Below, in pieces: positions 49,625 through 62,399 of a stretch of 64,000 bases of DNA. The stretch's first letter is position 1; each line of letters begins with the position of its first letter. The position numbers and the translations under genes were made by a program. Origin of the DNA: Stratiolaelaps scimitus (Eukaryota > Arthropoda > Arachnida > Mesostigmata > Laelapidae); assembly GCA_019614645.1 (NCBI GenBank), contig JABWDB010000001.1:1116001-1180000 (forward strand), in the 5' to 3' direction. The notes beneath the pieces are model-generated. The model had not been told where the DNA came from. It made no database searches and saw only the letters and a program-made list of their open reading frames with translations.

Positions 49625-51805
49625 CTTTAGTCCGCTGGAGTCTCATGCAAGCAGTGTCCTAAGCGTGGGTGAAAAATCGATCCGCGTGGCTTATAACATC
49701 GCGTTGACAAGCGCTCATTCACTCACTAACAACTTACTTGCTGCGACACCCTATAGCGCCGCGGTGGTGACGCGCTCTGAAATCGTTCCTCCACGAACAA
49801 TCGAGGCCGAGGCGAGACATTGTTCCTGAGGCTATAATTCTTAACGCCATACGGGGCGCTAATGACTGTAGGCACGCAGGATTTTGCTATCTTTATGCTC
49901 TTCTCGACACTACGAAATTTACACCACGAGTGGACTTATTTCTTTCGCAGTGTATGGTTGTGTGCGTATATATTCGTGTCTGGCCGTTTGGGTGGTTTCG
50001 GCGTCAACATTACAGCATTATTATTATTATTATTAATGGTACGTTCTATCAAATCGATGGCATGGCGCTGTGACGTGATAAATGCCAATTGATCGACGTG
50101 GCATGACGTATACAATCCATTTGTTCAGTTTGACGTGATAAGCGGGGCAAAAGTTGGAACCCATAACAACAGAAAGATGATCTCTGTCGCGAATATGGTG
50201 CATCGAAGCAGAGCGTAAAAGTCTTCGGATAAGTATATATACGTATATATTACGTTTAGAAACGTGCCGCCTGCTGTTTGTAGTACGATGTATGGGCTTG
50301 AGGAAAATTGTTGTTCGAACGTTTTGCAACGTTGTGTTCATAGTGTTAGCGAATCGACCTCTATAAGTTACAGACAGTGTTTATTCTTTGAATGGAGACT
50401 CGGTAGCAAGTCGCTGTGCGTTGTTGTCCGTTCGTACAATGCCCATTATCAAGATGTTGACAGATAGCTGAGGGAATGGTGGTTCCCATCAATATCATTA
50501 TGCAGTTGACCGCTCGATGCATCGGCTCTATTCGTTAGCTTCTGGACGACTATCGAGAGTACACCGATGTAGCTTTTCCATTTGTTGATCGTTATTGTAC
50601 TGTGTGGCACAATATTGAAGAGAAAAAAATGAACTGAAAACGCGCCGACTTGTTGTCTCTTTCCCGGCAGGAAATACAGGGCTCTGACTCACGCGCTCTC
50701 AGCCTTATATACTCGCCAACATCTTCAAGCTTTATATATGGTTTCTTTGAGCTGACCCTCAGCTCTTCCCCTATGTGACGAGCCTCTGATTAACCTGATT
50801 TAACCTTTAGTAGACATTACCTTGAGGACCTGTCGAGGCCGCCTTGCTTTGTTTCATCGATCTCATACAAGATCCCTGACAGGAAACAGTGACAGATTAA
50901 GAAGGAGATGATAAAGAACTCCCAAAGATTTTCCAAAACGTCTGGCAGAATTTAATCTTAAACAACCATGTGCCTTTTATCCAGCAGTCAAAGACCCCCC
51001 CCGTTATACCATTACGAGGGCACTATTTACAGGTCATCACTTAACTATAACGAGCCGAGTAACTTCCTTGACACCTCAAGCACGATAGAATGGGGAATGG
51101 CCGGACAATTTGCTCATGGAGGTGTCGCGTCTATTATCGCATCAGTCGCTCCAATTTGTCCCTTCGAGTATCGACATCAAGAAACGAAATGTCCGATCCG
51201 CGATTTCGGTCGGATGGCTGTGCTTTCGGTTTGACATGACAGTCCTTACAACTTTCGAGCGAATTCGTGAAGTTCGTAAAGTTGCGCCAGATTAACAAGA
51301 TGGAGGCGCCTCAACTAACTTCTCTGAACAATTCCCTGCATCGCTGCTGTATCTGCAGTGTGGCTCGTTACTGCTGTACTGATGTGTTTGCACGTTCCAT
51401 GGTGTGGGCGACGCCCTATAAACAAATGTCCACTCACACTGCGCGGTGGGTCCAACGAAACCGTTGAGTTGTTTTTGTCAATTCCGGCGCATCTGTCTTG
51501 CTCTCAGCCTGATGATAGCAGCAAATCAAACGCAGCGGTTCTATTCGCCTTGTCTCACGGCATCACCTTCGTCCGCTATAAACCTTTCCAGGTCTCCGAT
51601 CTGCGACCACTGGCACCATGTGCCGTCAATGATGATAGGTGATCGGTTTGGGGGCCCCGATTTCCTGAACAGCCGACCGCTTCTCGCTCGCTTCTTCGAT
51701 GGCTAGCGACATCCTTGCGTCGTGTCTCAGCACGTCGACGTTGTCCATTCTCAGCCCTCGGCAGCACAAGAAGTATTCTGTTCGAACGCGCTCCGCCGGT
51801 CCTTT
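48350..51805. other. No recognised gene; GA microsatellite
   Basis: A GA run lies at 49583-49614, and a TTA run at about 50021-50036. Short frames only. A minus-strand stretch at 51576-51680 could be the last exon following the candidate exon at 51814, since an acceptor CTGTTCAG would continue the phase for about 29 codons to a stop. Confidence 0.4.
50741..50790 (+). repeat. Dispersed repeat, copy 2
   Basis: GAGCTGACCCTCAGCTCTTC followed by CCCTATGTGACGAGCCTC matches copy 1 about 2.45 kb away in the same orientation. Confidence 0.6.
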
Positions 51806-51813
51806 GTGCTTAC

Positions 51814-51986
51814 CTGGTGTTCGATCTTCGTCGACGAGCGCTAACTTCGAGCGTTCACCAGGGGGCGCCTTTACTGCAAAACTAACTTCGCGGCACCGCT
51901 TTGCGAGGACCTCACCGATATCTAGTGAAGTTTTACCTCCATCTGGCGGTAAAACGGTGACAAGCATTGAGAAGCCAGTGTGAGCT
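51814..51986 (-). CDS. Candidate internal exon, possibly from a Tudor-type protein
   Basis: The exon is bounded by an acceptor (GGCGCAG) and a strong donor (G then GTAAGC). The 57 codons give FSMLVTVLPPDGGKTSLDIG and then EVLAKRCREVSFAVKAPPGE. The pattern of a hydrophobic strand, a D-G loop and D-I-G-E-V-L-x-x-R is like the end of the nuclease-like half of extended Tudor domains (roughly V-T-L.. D-G.. D-I-A-E-x-L-V-x-x-G). This is a hand comparison of a short stretch. No Tudor barrel was found in neighbouring DNA. The plus strand is also open here. Confidence 0.35.
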
Positions 51987-51989
51987 CTG

Positions 51990-54115
51990 CGCCGTATGCG
52001 CCGTGTGTGCACCTCGAGCCAGAGCCTCTAGAGTCCGCCACTATCGCCGCTGCTGTTGTCGCCGTTGTTCGAGGAGAAGCACAGTGAAGGACTCCGATTC
52101 AACTCGATGGGAGGCTGGCGTGCTCCGCCATAATTGATTCGAATCGCAACGTCCAACGAAACCGTTGATGGACAGCGCAGGCCGTGGTCCGTGTTCGGTT
52201 CACTGGCAGGCCGAGGGAAAGGGAGCGAGTGTGGTTATACTCGTAGACGAGAGTGTACCTGCTCTCGCGGGAGGCCCGGCTGGATGGATATACTCAATGC
52301 CAACGCGGCCGTTTTGCGAGATAAAGAGAGGAGACGACAATGGGTAATTTGGGTGAAATATGTCTGTCCTCCGAGCGGTATCGCTCATCCGCCTCATGCT
52401 GAACGACGAGTATGCTGGCCGTCTATCCAGCATGGTGCTCAGGACACACCTAGCAAAGTAGAACTACCGGCTACAGCCACTATCACTGCTACAAAGCTGT
52501 CTCTACGGCGCCGGTCGCCAGAAACCTGCTGCTGCTTCAGCTGCCGACGCTCGGCGAAATGAGGCGCCACGGAGTAAATGTGTAATAGAGGCCAAAGTTG
52601 TAACGCGTTGTCAGGACGCTGTCGGTGGCGTCCGCTGACGTCGGGTAGAGGATGGTTAGGGGTCTGGACCTTATCGCATGCTAGCCGGCAGGTTGACACC
52701 ACAGGGACTTCGTAAGGACACCCCGCTAGATGGGTTTGTCGGGGGGCAAGAGAGTACCACTGACGCCTTGAGGAAAAGGGGTACAGGTAAGCCGCACCTA
52801 AAAGCCTAATGCCGGCGACCACCTCATACCTGACTATTACCATGAAACAGCGAGTTTCACCCCTTGCCGTTCGTCGTTCTCAAAAAGGCACTAGTAGAAG
52901 GCTTTTTTCGAGAATGGTGAGGGGTTGACGGTCTTCGTGCTAGATAGCAGTTGGTGTCTGGCATCTTCACAGATATCCTCGTCCGTTCGCGCACCTGCAA
53001 ATAAGAAGGGGTCACGAGCTTGAATTTCAGCGATGACTGACAAATTCGTCCTCATGTACCACCGAGGTTCTGGTGGAGTTGTTGTAACGCGATTCTCTAC
53101 GCCTAATGATACTGCTGCAAAACAGCTAACTTCAGCGAGTTATCACCACTAGGAATTGCCAATAAGCAAAAGCATTCTGTAAGATTTGATCAAAACTGAA
53201 TCTCCGACTGGAAAAATAAACAGATAATATGAAAGGAGTAAGTTCGTCGAGATGTTTATATGCTGCTCTATAACGACGTCGAGATCCGACGGGTTGTGTT
53301 ACCCTCGGCAGAAATCCCCTCCGAAATTCGCCGGCAATCGTAGCGAATTCACAAACCAGCGCAACAACAGCTTGAGGAGAAATTCAACACGTATTTGATG
53401 TTCTTCGCTATACCACTCTAAGCTGTATCCCGTTCCCGATAGCGATTTGTATATAAAGTTCGCGCGGAGCTTCTGGCCCATATTTTGAATGCGTTTGAGA
53501 CAGTGGCCTAATTTCGTATTCTCGACACGCAACACAACAAACAATCCATTTTGAGTCACTCGTTATTCAATCGATCGTTGAATACCATCACTAGCAGCCA
53601 CACAAGTGGTGGTGGCCCTGGCCGTGCTGCCGAGGGCGGTGGTAATTCTGCGGGCTTCGGCTCGGCTCGGCTCGGGCTTGTGTGAGACGTTTCATAACTT
53701 GAGCGTTTACTTATCGTGTGCCGGCCTCACCTCGGTGGAAACGCTTTGAGGCAAGTGCGATTATCAGGCGCTGCTTACCACGGATGGCTTCACCGTTCCG
53801 GGAAACACTTCGTTGGAGAGCAGTTCTGCTGGCTGATATTCATAGCATGTGTCTGCCGTAGGCGCAGTGCAATTTCGATGTAAGCAGGGACATTTGGATA
53901 CCCAAGTTCATCGAGGAGGAGAATACCCACTTCAGGTCATACTACTGCTGAATGAACGCAAAAGGGGATGACACCTTTGCTGGAAACCTGAAACTTCGTA
54001 AGGTATCCGCCAGCCAGAATCGGTATCCTTCCAAAATAAATCACTTGCGAATAACGACATCCGACGAAAATCGCATCTTTCATAATTTTGCCTTGGGCCT
54101 GATGAAATAACGCGT
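51990..54115. other. No recognised gene
   Basis: GC-rich positions 52050-52850 are open on both strands (142 codons plus at 52134, 134 minus at 52439) without a motif. A partial inverted repeat lies at about 52858-52930 (CCCCTTGCC... with ...GGTGAGGGG). An 86-codon minus frame at 53299-53559 is not recognised. Confidence 0.4.
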
Positions 54116-54121
54116 GGCAAA

Positions 54122-54640
54122 ATGACAATTCACAAAATACTTGTCTTGCGCAGCGTCTTGTTAAGGGATACCGTGTCGCGATCCTGCTCTGCAGGGCAAG
54201 ACACACGGAGAACCCTGAGAAGGTCCCGATCAAACTGCCACAATTTTTCCCGTGTTTTTTTCTTGTTATCAGCAGAACTCACGCTATTAGTCTTAGATGA
54301 AAAGCGACTCCGAAACGTGCTCTCACGATTGATGAGACACGGATCAAATTGTACATGCAGCCCGACAGGAATCACGCGATGCCAATATTTAAATCCAGGT
54401 GAAATCGGAGCTGTGCTAACATTATGACAGAATAGTGCGTATTAGGGCCATTGATTTTTACGGAGCCGCCTTCTATCGCCACGTATCTCTGAAGACCTCA
54501 GTGACCGAAGAGATGTGTAGCAATATTTTGGCAGACACCTCTCATGACAAGACGTTTTTCCGCCGCGGTATCCACATGCTGCCTCATAGCGGGGCGAAGG
54601 TCCCGTTGATATTGATTAAGATCCACTCATTTCTTTAAAA
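54122..54640 (+). pseudogene. Possible decayed Tc1/mariner-like transposase
   Basis: One frame reads LAQRLVKGYRVAILLCRA and, after a stop, KRALTIDETRIKLYMQPDRN. After a shift another reads RAIDFYGAAFYRHVSLKTSV and TEEMCSNILADTSHD. The order D-E-[ST]-R-[IF]-x-L followed by G-A-I-x-x-x-G and x-Y-x-x-I-L is that of Tc1-type transposases (S-D-E-S-x-F-x-L, then V-W-G-x-x-x-x-x-G). Several stops interrupt it and no inverted repeats were found. The match is loose. Confidence 0.3.
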
Positions 54641-54644
54641 GGTA

Positions 54645-57600
54645 CAGCAAATCAGAAAAATATCTACAGGAAAAAACGTACATTACAATAGTCACAGCTA
54701 ATACCATCATCATTTGCAAATTGGGCAAGAACAATCACGGTCCGTGGCGAGACATTCGATACCGATTCGAATGCCGATTCATATGTGTATCGCAACTTTC
54801 AGATGGAGGATTTGGGACGTCAGGTTTCTGGGCGTTCGAGGCACAGGCAAAATGCAAAATACTATGCATCGTTAATCAGGATCCTAGAGGACAAAGAAAG
54901 TGACAATTGGGCATTTGGCACAAGGCTGAAAAGGATGAAAAAGTGGAAAAAAAGTGAAGACTAAATGAGATACACGTACAAGCGGCTTGAAAATGAAGTA
55001 TCACGTGAATATTATGGAGATTCAGAACACAACCGCTAGTCTGACAAAAATACACAAAGACTAACTAAGAAAGAAAAATAACGAAAAGGTGGAGACCAAC
55101 TGGCGAGCAAGAAATGAAAATAAAGCTGTTTCGTATTGCACAGCGAAAGCCGAGAAATAATATGCTCCAGTAAAACTAATTTTTATTTTTTAGACTTCAA
55201 TGCGACGTGGGGGTTACTAACAGACTATAGAGAAGGAAATATTTTGATACCAAAGGTTGAAGACAAAATTTCAGGAATGGAAAGTGTCATAGATTACTGT
55301 ATTATATTAATGAGCCAACGTGGGTTTTGGGGCAGTTGAAAAGAAATGAGAGTAGAAAGAGGCCAATTGAAGCAGGAGCACATTACGAAAAGCCGACATC
55401 GATCTCTCTCTGTCGGTCCGCCGTCATTTTTAACCGCTGGCCTTCGAAGCTCCTTGCAGGTTACCCAGCAAGCGAACAGAAGGTTGTGTGCCTACTAACC
55501 CCTGCCCGAAAACCGACACAGGTACACACACACACGCACACACCAGGGATACACATATGGATAAACAAGTAGCATTAATAAACCTGCTTTCGGGAGGAGA
55601 ATCCACTATTTGGTCAGCTCCCTCCGCCACCGCCGTCACCACGATCACCTCCTCCACCGGGACAGCAATGATGATGATTGTGATGAATAAAATATGAGTT
55701 GACTCATACGCGAAGAGTGGAGATCGATAGTTCGACCATGTGCGTCAGTCGCTCAGTTACTGAGTCAGTCTCTATATCTGACTCGCATGCTTCCACCATG
55801 TGCATGAGTATGTCTATGTATGTACGGATGGATGCCTCTCTCTCTCTCTCTCTCTGTGTATTATTTGTACACCTCTCCTCTACCCTCGCTTCTTCTCTTC
55901 TGAATTCTTCTCCTGTCCACTTGCTAACTCCCCTGGTTTATCATCATTTGGATAGGACTGCGTACGGGACGTAGGTAGGTAGTTGGTAGTGAAATAGGTG
56001 TGTGCGTGTGTGTGTGTGTATGTGCCTGGCGTATCGTCCTTCTACATTAAGAGGGTAAGTAGGCTATGATAGAAGAGCGAGAGAGGACGGTTGACGCTAT
56101 GGAGAGCAGGTTGCAAAGTCGGGACAGCGACTTTCCCGGCGCACCCCCGGCCCGAGTCCCACTTCTACCCCGAACTCCCCGAGGGACTGCTCCGGTGGCT
56201 CGACGGCTAGGGTATGCGAAGGACGAGAGTAACGGAGCCGCCGGCTGCTGGCTCGCCAACCATCTCCGCTCCCGAAAGTCCGGCAATCCAACGAAACTGA
56301 TCGCTATCTAAAATTCCTCACTGCCAATGCCTACAGAAACGCTGCACTGAACGACCTGCGAACATGAGAGGATCGGGCACCACGAGGAAGTGCGTGAGAA
56401 ACGACGAGGCAATGAAAGATGGATTAACTAAGAAGGACATGAGGCGAGTAATTGCATTGAAACTACATATACATTTGTTATATGTTACTGTGTTCTGATC
56501 AGGTGACACTGTGGTGGAAATTTTGAGTCCCGAAATGTCACCCTTGTATACGGCGGGGGGCTTTAAGCCAATAGACATTTGAAGGATGTTTGAAAGAAGA
56601 ACTTTATCAGTGAGTCTTTAAAGGTGGACGATAAACCGGCGAGAACCATTCGAGAACTCGTAGAAAAAGTTGCGGTTCGAGTACTATCTGTTGATTCGGC
56701 GTAACGCAGACTTGGATTGAAAAATAAACCCTGTATGTCAAAACTGGTCAAAAATTGTCAACACTTTGAGTTAGGTCTAGAACGAGGTCAATTCGTTTCA
56801 CGCCTCGAAGAAGATAATAATCCTACAAATCTGGAATAACACATCTGCTGCCACATTGGAACAAGGCCGTCGCAAGCGATGGAAACTAGCTTGATGATTA
56901 AGGTAAATGGAATTACTCTGCTGCGCACGTTGCAACCTGGAGGTAACAAATCGACACACATTTTCGAACAACCTAATAGGTGTCATTTGCATGTGTTTCG
57001 TTGAAGCGTCATAAATTACTTTGTGAATACTTCGTAGGCGACAGGATTGTGGGACTACCTAACTATCACACAATATGTTCTACATGATCTATGCGAGTTA
57101 CCTTATGTATGTATTCTGCGAGGCCCTTACATAAGCCGAGCCCTTACTATACATTGGGTAACACCGTATTCTGAGTATCTCATTGACGATCTCTAGTTGA
57201 TACGCGATAAGTGCACGGTACCACGCATATTGCATGTGATCGAAACAGCAATCATTTACAGCACTGCCTAATGACTGGGCGCTAAACTTATTTCAGCTTA
57301 CGGAAAAACGTTGCTGAGGACTCAGAGAAACGGTGCTTTGTGAGTGATTCCATGCCGGAATTCGTGTAAACATCTCATGCAACACCTACGGGCGCCACCT
57401 CCCATGGCCGAAATGATCATCTGCATGAAATTTACTGATATATGACAGAATTAAGAAACAATTGAAGGGGCCGGCAATTGATAGTTGCATCATAGTAGAA
57501 TCTCAGTTGTCTTTACCGAACCGTCTGGCCATAGGAGCGATCTATTGCTTCATTCACTGGTCTATCACCGCCAAGCTGCACTCATCCCTGAGTACTATGT

Positions 57601-59460
57601 AACAGTGCTTTGTCACGGCACAAGCAGAAAAAAACAACCATTCTGAGAAATACAGATCACATATTATACCACTACTAATTTGGCGCAGGGTAGGTTACCT
57701 GTTCTTTCAGCCATGTCACATTTCGAAATACGCGGGGGCCAGACAACAGCTGGTGGCGTTACGACCAATTTTCAAAGTGAGCAGACGGACCATTTCACGG
57801 GTGTGTTCACGATAATGCTTCACACATTTGACTCGGACTTAGGTCGTTGTGTCGAGATTCTCCTCGACGCCGAAGGCGGAGAGCAAATTGCTGCCTCATT
57901 TGCACCTCAGCGGATGAACGGGAGCGCACGACTAGCGAATGGAGTGAGCCGTCGACGTAGGCACGGAGAGAGCGAAGTCGGCGGCTGCTGGTGGGGCACG
58001 CATGTTGCTAGAGGTAAGGGTCCACTCTGGCCTACGGTTGCCTACAGGGCCTACGTAGGCTGTTCACACCGCGCTCTCGGCCTGGCGGAGAGCGCGCTAG
58101 GGAGCGTCGGGGCACGCTGACGAGTTTCCCGAGCGATAGCGAGCCACTTCGCCCGCCACCATCACCGCCGTGTGGGCCTCATTGCAGTATGCCTCGTGCG
58201 TGTGAGGGCACCAATGTGAATGCGAAGCGATGCGGGGAGTCGAACGGCCTAGAGCCGACTAGGCTATGGGATGCCGGGGGCTGGCGGCGACGACGACCTG
58301 CTTGCTTGCTTGCTTACTTGCCTACTCTAGTTGAAACGAACGCTGCGCAGCGCCAGTCTGCCGTGATCTTCGTTACAAGCAAAGCGAGCAACGAAGCAAG
58401 CTACCAACGAACCGTTCTATCAGAGTGTGTGGCAGACGGGGCGACACGAACTTATTCCATCTCCATAATGTTGAAATTATGTAAATGGCAATGATGCCGG
58501 GCGGCCAGCCAGAGCCAGCGAGCTATTTGGCCACCGCCACCACCATCGGTAGCGGCACCGGCACCATCCCTTGGAGTTGGGCTCGCCCTGCTCGCTTACT
58601 GGCTTGGCCTGCCAGCCTCTGGTCGCCCTGGCCTCTAAGGGTTCTCCGTCATCTTTCCATCTTGCGTTGGCTGCGCGCCGGTCTCGCTCACCGAAACGAA
58701 GCCGTACGAACCCCGGGGCCGGTTCGTGTACGTATGGCCGGGTGCACAACGCCGTTGGCGCCTACGCTATGGTACGCTTTGCCCTGCCAGGCAGGGCGAG
58801 GCACCGCAACGCAATGAAGAAGAAGAAGAAGGTAGCTCCTGGTGAAGGCCCTGACTCCCACATCGTGCTCTCGTACACACATCCCTCCATTTCGGCGACG
58901 GAGCGACCGACCACCAGCAGCAGCAGAGGCAACAGCAGAACGGTAAAACCGCAACTCTGGCATTTACTCTGCATCAACATTTGCTGCGGCGGCCACTACT
59001 TTTGCCTGTACACCAGCGTGCTTCTGGGGGTAAGGAAGGGACGCCGCTGCCGCGGTCGTTGCCGCCACCGCTTTCTCCGTTAACCGCGAAAGGTGTTGCT
59101 GCCGTCGCTCAGCGGTCGGGAGTGGTAAGCAACAGCTAGCGAGCCCCGTCTACGGCGTACAACCTGATGTGAGGCAACTCGCGGGGGAACCACGCCAAAC
59201 GTAGGGACCAGCTCGGTTTTTTTTTCACTGAATTCATCCTGACAGCAACGGCGCTTCGTTGAGGGCTTAGCTGCTGTCCAACGAACGTCATCGTGACTGA
59301 GTAGAAGAAACGAGGAAAAAGATTTGCATTGCTAACCTATACGAGCGCGTGGCGTAGACAGGGCAAAAAGACAAGAATAGAAGAAAGGCTGGCCGACACA
59401 ATGCTCGCCACATTATGACGATGTTGTACTGCCAGATGTCTATGCCTGCCATTTTTTTAT
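54645..59460. other. No recognised gene; possible LINE endonuclease scrap and GC-rich block
   Basis: At 55184-55338 a plus frame gives YFLDFNATWGLLTDYREGNI and later VIDYCII, which faintly recalls the G-D-F-N-A block of LINE endonucleases. A CT run lies at 55836-55855 and a GT run at about 55999-56020. Positions 58000-59100 are GC-rich with frames of up to 170 codons open on the plus strand; they have low-complexity Arg/Ser content and no motif. This block may be a promoter or 5' UTR. Confidence 0.4.
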
Positions 59461-59465
59461 AGCTC

Positions 59466-59527
59466 AGAGAACATTTTCAGCTCAGAATCAATATTCAAAA
59501 CGATGGCTGTTGGATCATCCGTGATAC

Positions 59528-59569
<42 letters not shown>

Positions 59570-59626
59570 GTATCACGGATGATCCAACAGCCATCGTTTT
59601 GAATATTGATTCTGAGCTGAAAATGT

Positions 59627-59631
<5 letters not shown>
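59466..59631. repeat. Perfect 166-bp palindrome with AT core
   Basis: The sequence 59466-59548 is the exact reverse complement of 59549-59631. The outer 55 bases of each arm are ordinary mixed sequence (for example CGATGGCTGTTGGATCATCC) and the centre is TA dinucleotides. A further TA run (about 59631-59660) directly abuts the right arm. No flanking duplication is obvious. It could be a fold-back element, a recent inverted duplication at a TA tract, or an assembly artefact. Confidence 0.95.
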
Positions 59632-59663
<32 letters not shown>

Positions 59664-59664
59664 C

Positions 59665-60501
59665 CTATGGTTTATTTGACAGTTTATCCTTTATACGACG
59701 TAACGACTGAAGACGAATAGCCAAGCATCGATGTTTATTTTCTTCAAGTTCTGCCTGGATGAAAAGGAAATACCGAAATCAGTCTCGGGAAAATGTGAAA
59801 AACGTAGAAGCGGTCGCACGAATAGACGCCGCAATCCCGTGAATCGAATCATCGACGACGCCCCGCCTCGATGGTGGAACGGAGAGATTATGATCTTAGA
59901 ACATGTCACAGAGAGAGAGAGAGAGTTTGTCTCCGTGCTGCATCCAAGAAAATGACACCTTTAAGCCGCTATGTGCTCCTAGCCGCTTAGTAGATTACCA
60001 TTAGAGAAAGGAACTGCGTATGCTACCCGGATTTGTCGATTTTCTAACGGTTGATAAAGCGACCTGACGTTGCTATTCACTAAATTTCCTAATAGGAATA
60101 ACGAGTCATACAGTCGTCGCGTTGCGATCGACAATCGACGTAACTTGCCGGTAGAATTAGCAGATTTGCGTAAGGAATCCATACTTTATCTTGCTATCCC
60201 ATGAGCCTCTTGTGAGAATATGAGAAGAGATAAACTAAATTAATCTAATATTCCTTTTTCTCCCGTTTCCTAGAGAGGAATGATTATAGATTTGAGGAAC
60301 ATAACGAACTATATATATATATAATTGTAACCGATGACCTTGAAATACACCTAAGAGCAACCTCCTTTATTTATCCTTAATTGAATATTTAAAACAGAGG
60401 TCCCACTTCTCCAGTCCTTAAGTGTGCCCAAAATGGAGATTATGTTGCCCCGTTGGATATTTAAAGAAGGTTTTTGAATGAAGTCGGTTGCACGTCTTAG
60501 G

Positions 60502-60546
<45 letters not shown>

Positions 60547-62180
60547 ATATATTATACGAGCAGGATTTATTTAAACAAAAACAATACTAAAACAGTCCGA
60601 AGAGTTGGCAAACGCTGTCGAACTGTCCATGTGTAATCTTTTCCAGCATTCGCAGGGACAGGCAGAGTTGTCCCTGGGGATGGTCAGGCGCATGTCACTC
60701 CCCGCTTTTCCTCCGCTAGTGCCATGTATCCATCTGCGGCGTGCGGGAGTAACAGGCCATCCTCTTTTAGCCGTTCTGGGTTATAACTTTCTTTCCCATG
60801 AAGATAGCGTAGCAAGCATAGCCCTCATATTCGCGCAATATGATGGAGTTCAGGGGGACTCCAGTCAGTTAGTCCAAGCAGGGAGCTGTGAGACGAGGAG
60901 ACTCCTGTTTTTATAGCTTGTAAAGATGACCGGCCAGCCCTGTGGAAGGAGGGGGTCGGCAGACCATGCAATCGCTAGCTCTCAACTACAACCAACACCC
61001 TGTATGGACCCAACATCCCATACCGAGAAACCACTCATGACGGCATTAGCAGCAAAGACATCGTCTTGAAGGCACGAGCCTTCTTCAGGTACTATATTCG
61101 CCTGCGTGCGCTCTACCTGGCAACAACGTTGGCGCGAGGTTCATCCGAGCGAACCTGTCCTGGCTCCGTGGAGATACCATGTAACACATCACCACTACCG
61201 CTGACACCCGCCAATTCTGTTCCACGAAGCAGGGTATAGAGGGGGGGGGAGATGGAAAAAATCTAATAGAACAAAGCAAATATAGATTGAAAATACGATT
61301 ACTACAACATTTCTCATTGATCCTAGTGATTTGGTGTTTCCGCGTACGGTAATGCGGGGTTGGTAAGAATCCCGACGATACCAGTCAATTTTGTATCTAT
61401 CCGAGGGGCATGTTTCAAGCTGAAACTCCCGAGGAAGCCGCGCACACTTTGGACATCCATGTCGTTTGGGTGGGTGGGATCCTGTCCACCGTGTGTCCAT
61501 CACTGGGCAGGTCGCGAAAAGAGACATTTTCTGCTCCAGCGGACCGGCTCGTATCACATATCACATATAACAGGAGTTGTTACAACGAGCAGGCAGGCTA
61601 TCTGGAATCGAGTTTCGCCAGTTTGCGAATGGAAATCACTTCAACTCAAAATGGACAATCGAGTAACATACCGAGTTATTTGCCGCGGCCCAGCTGAGAC
61701 TCTTCCCGTAGTAATATACACGTCGAGTTAATGGGGTTAATGGTTTGACCGACTCGAAAGTGATATAAATATTTGACAAAGAGTCTATGGGAGTATATTC
61801 GTTTATTGGATCCATGCGCACACCTTCGTTGAAGCACGCACGACTGTGCGGTCGCTGAACTCGAATCGAGTTCCGTTCCGGATAACAGCCGCAACGAAAT
61901 ATAAGTGTATTTCTGTGGCGCGTTCTTATCATTTAGTTCTCATATGCCTCACTGTATCTAAACGGGAGGCTTGACTCCCTACAAACAAACATATTCCCGG
62001 CCGTTTGATCTCGGCCCTCGTTTCGCAGCGGCATTACGGACCACATGCATATTCAGCCCGACCGAGAAGTGAATGTCTGGGTGTGCGTATGTTTTTCTCA
62101 TATACATATCAGTTTTCCTTGAATAGCGAGACGGCTGCACAGCCCCCATCCGTGCGCCGCTGATAGTGGCTGCTGATTCG
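59665..62180. other. No recognised gene; long TA microsatellite
   Basis: A TA run lies at about 60505-60550 and a shorter one at 60310-60324. Frames of 95 to 123 codons on both strands at 61195-61731 overlap one another and carry no motif. A G-run lies at 61241-61248. Confidence 0.45.
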
Positions 62181-62189
62181 AGTGCATAA

Positions 62190-62392
62190 TCATCTGCGAG
62201 TGAGGGACCACTCGGCCCTTTCAGGTCTCGCACAAGTGTGGCTTTTCCCACTATTTTCGAATATTCCCTCTCGGAGAACTCGGGCAGGATGGAAGGAGTC
62301 AACGGTCGAAATCTTTTGCGGAGAAACCGGCGTAGCCGTCGCGGTATCGGGTTCATCGTGCGGCGCAGGACGCCGTCGAGTGTTGGATGGAC
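62190..62392 (-). CDS. Candidate terminal exon, unrecognised
   Basis: An acceptor with a fair pyrimidine tract (GCTTGCCTGCATCAG) opens 66 codons and a stop. The peptide starts PSNTRRRPAPHDEPDTATAT and continues ISTVDSFHPARVLREGIFEN, like a disordered linker. A second minus-strand register is open through the same DNA, so this could be chance. Confidence 0.25.
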
Positions 62393-62399
62393 CTGATGC

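Noticed and set aside
52858..52930. Inverted repeat around CTCAAAAAGGC
   Set aside because: Pairing is interrupted by many mismatches and the loop is not well defined, so it is much weaker than the other hairpins.
58571..59083. 170-codon plus-strand frame in GC-rich DNA
   Set aside because: GC-rich DNA has few stops; composition is Arg/Ser-rich with a lysine run from an AAG repeat and no domain.
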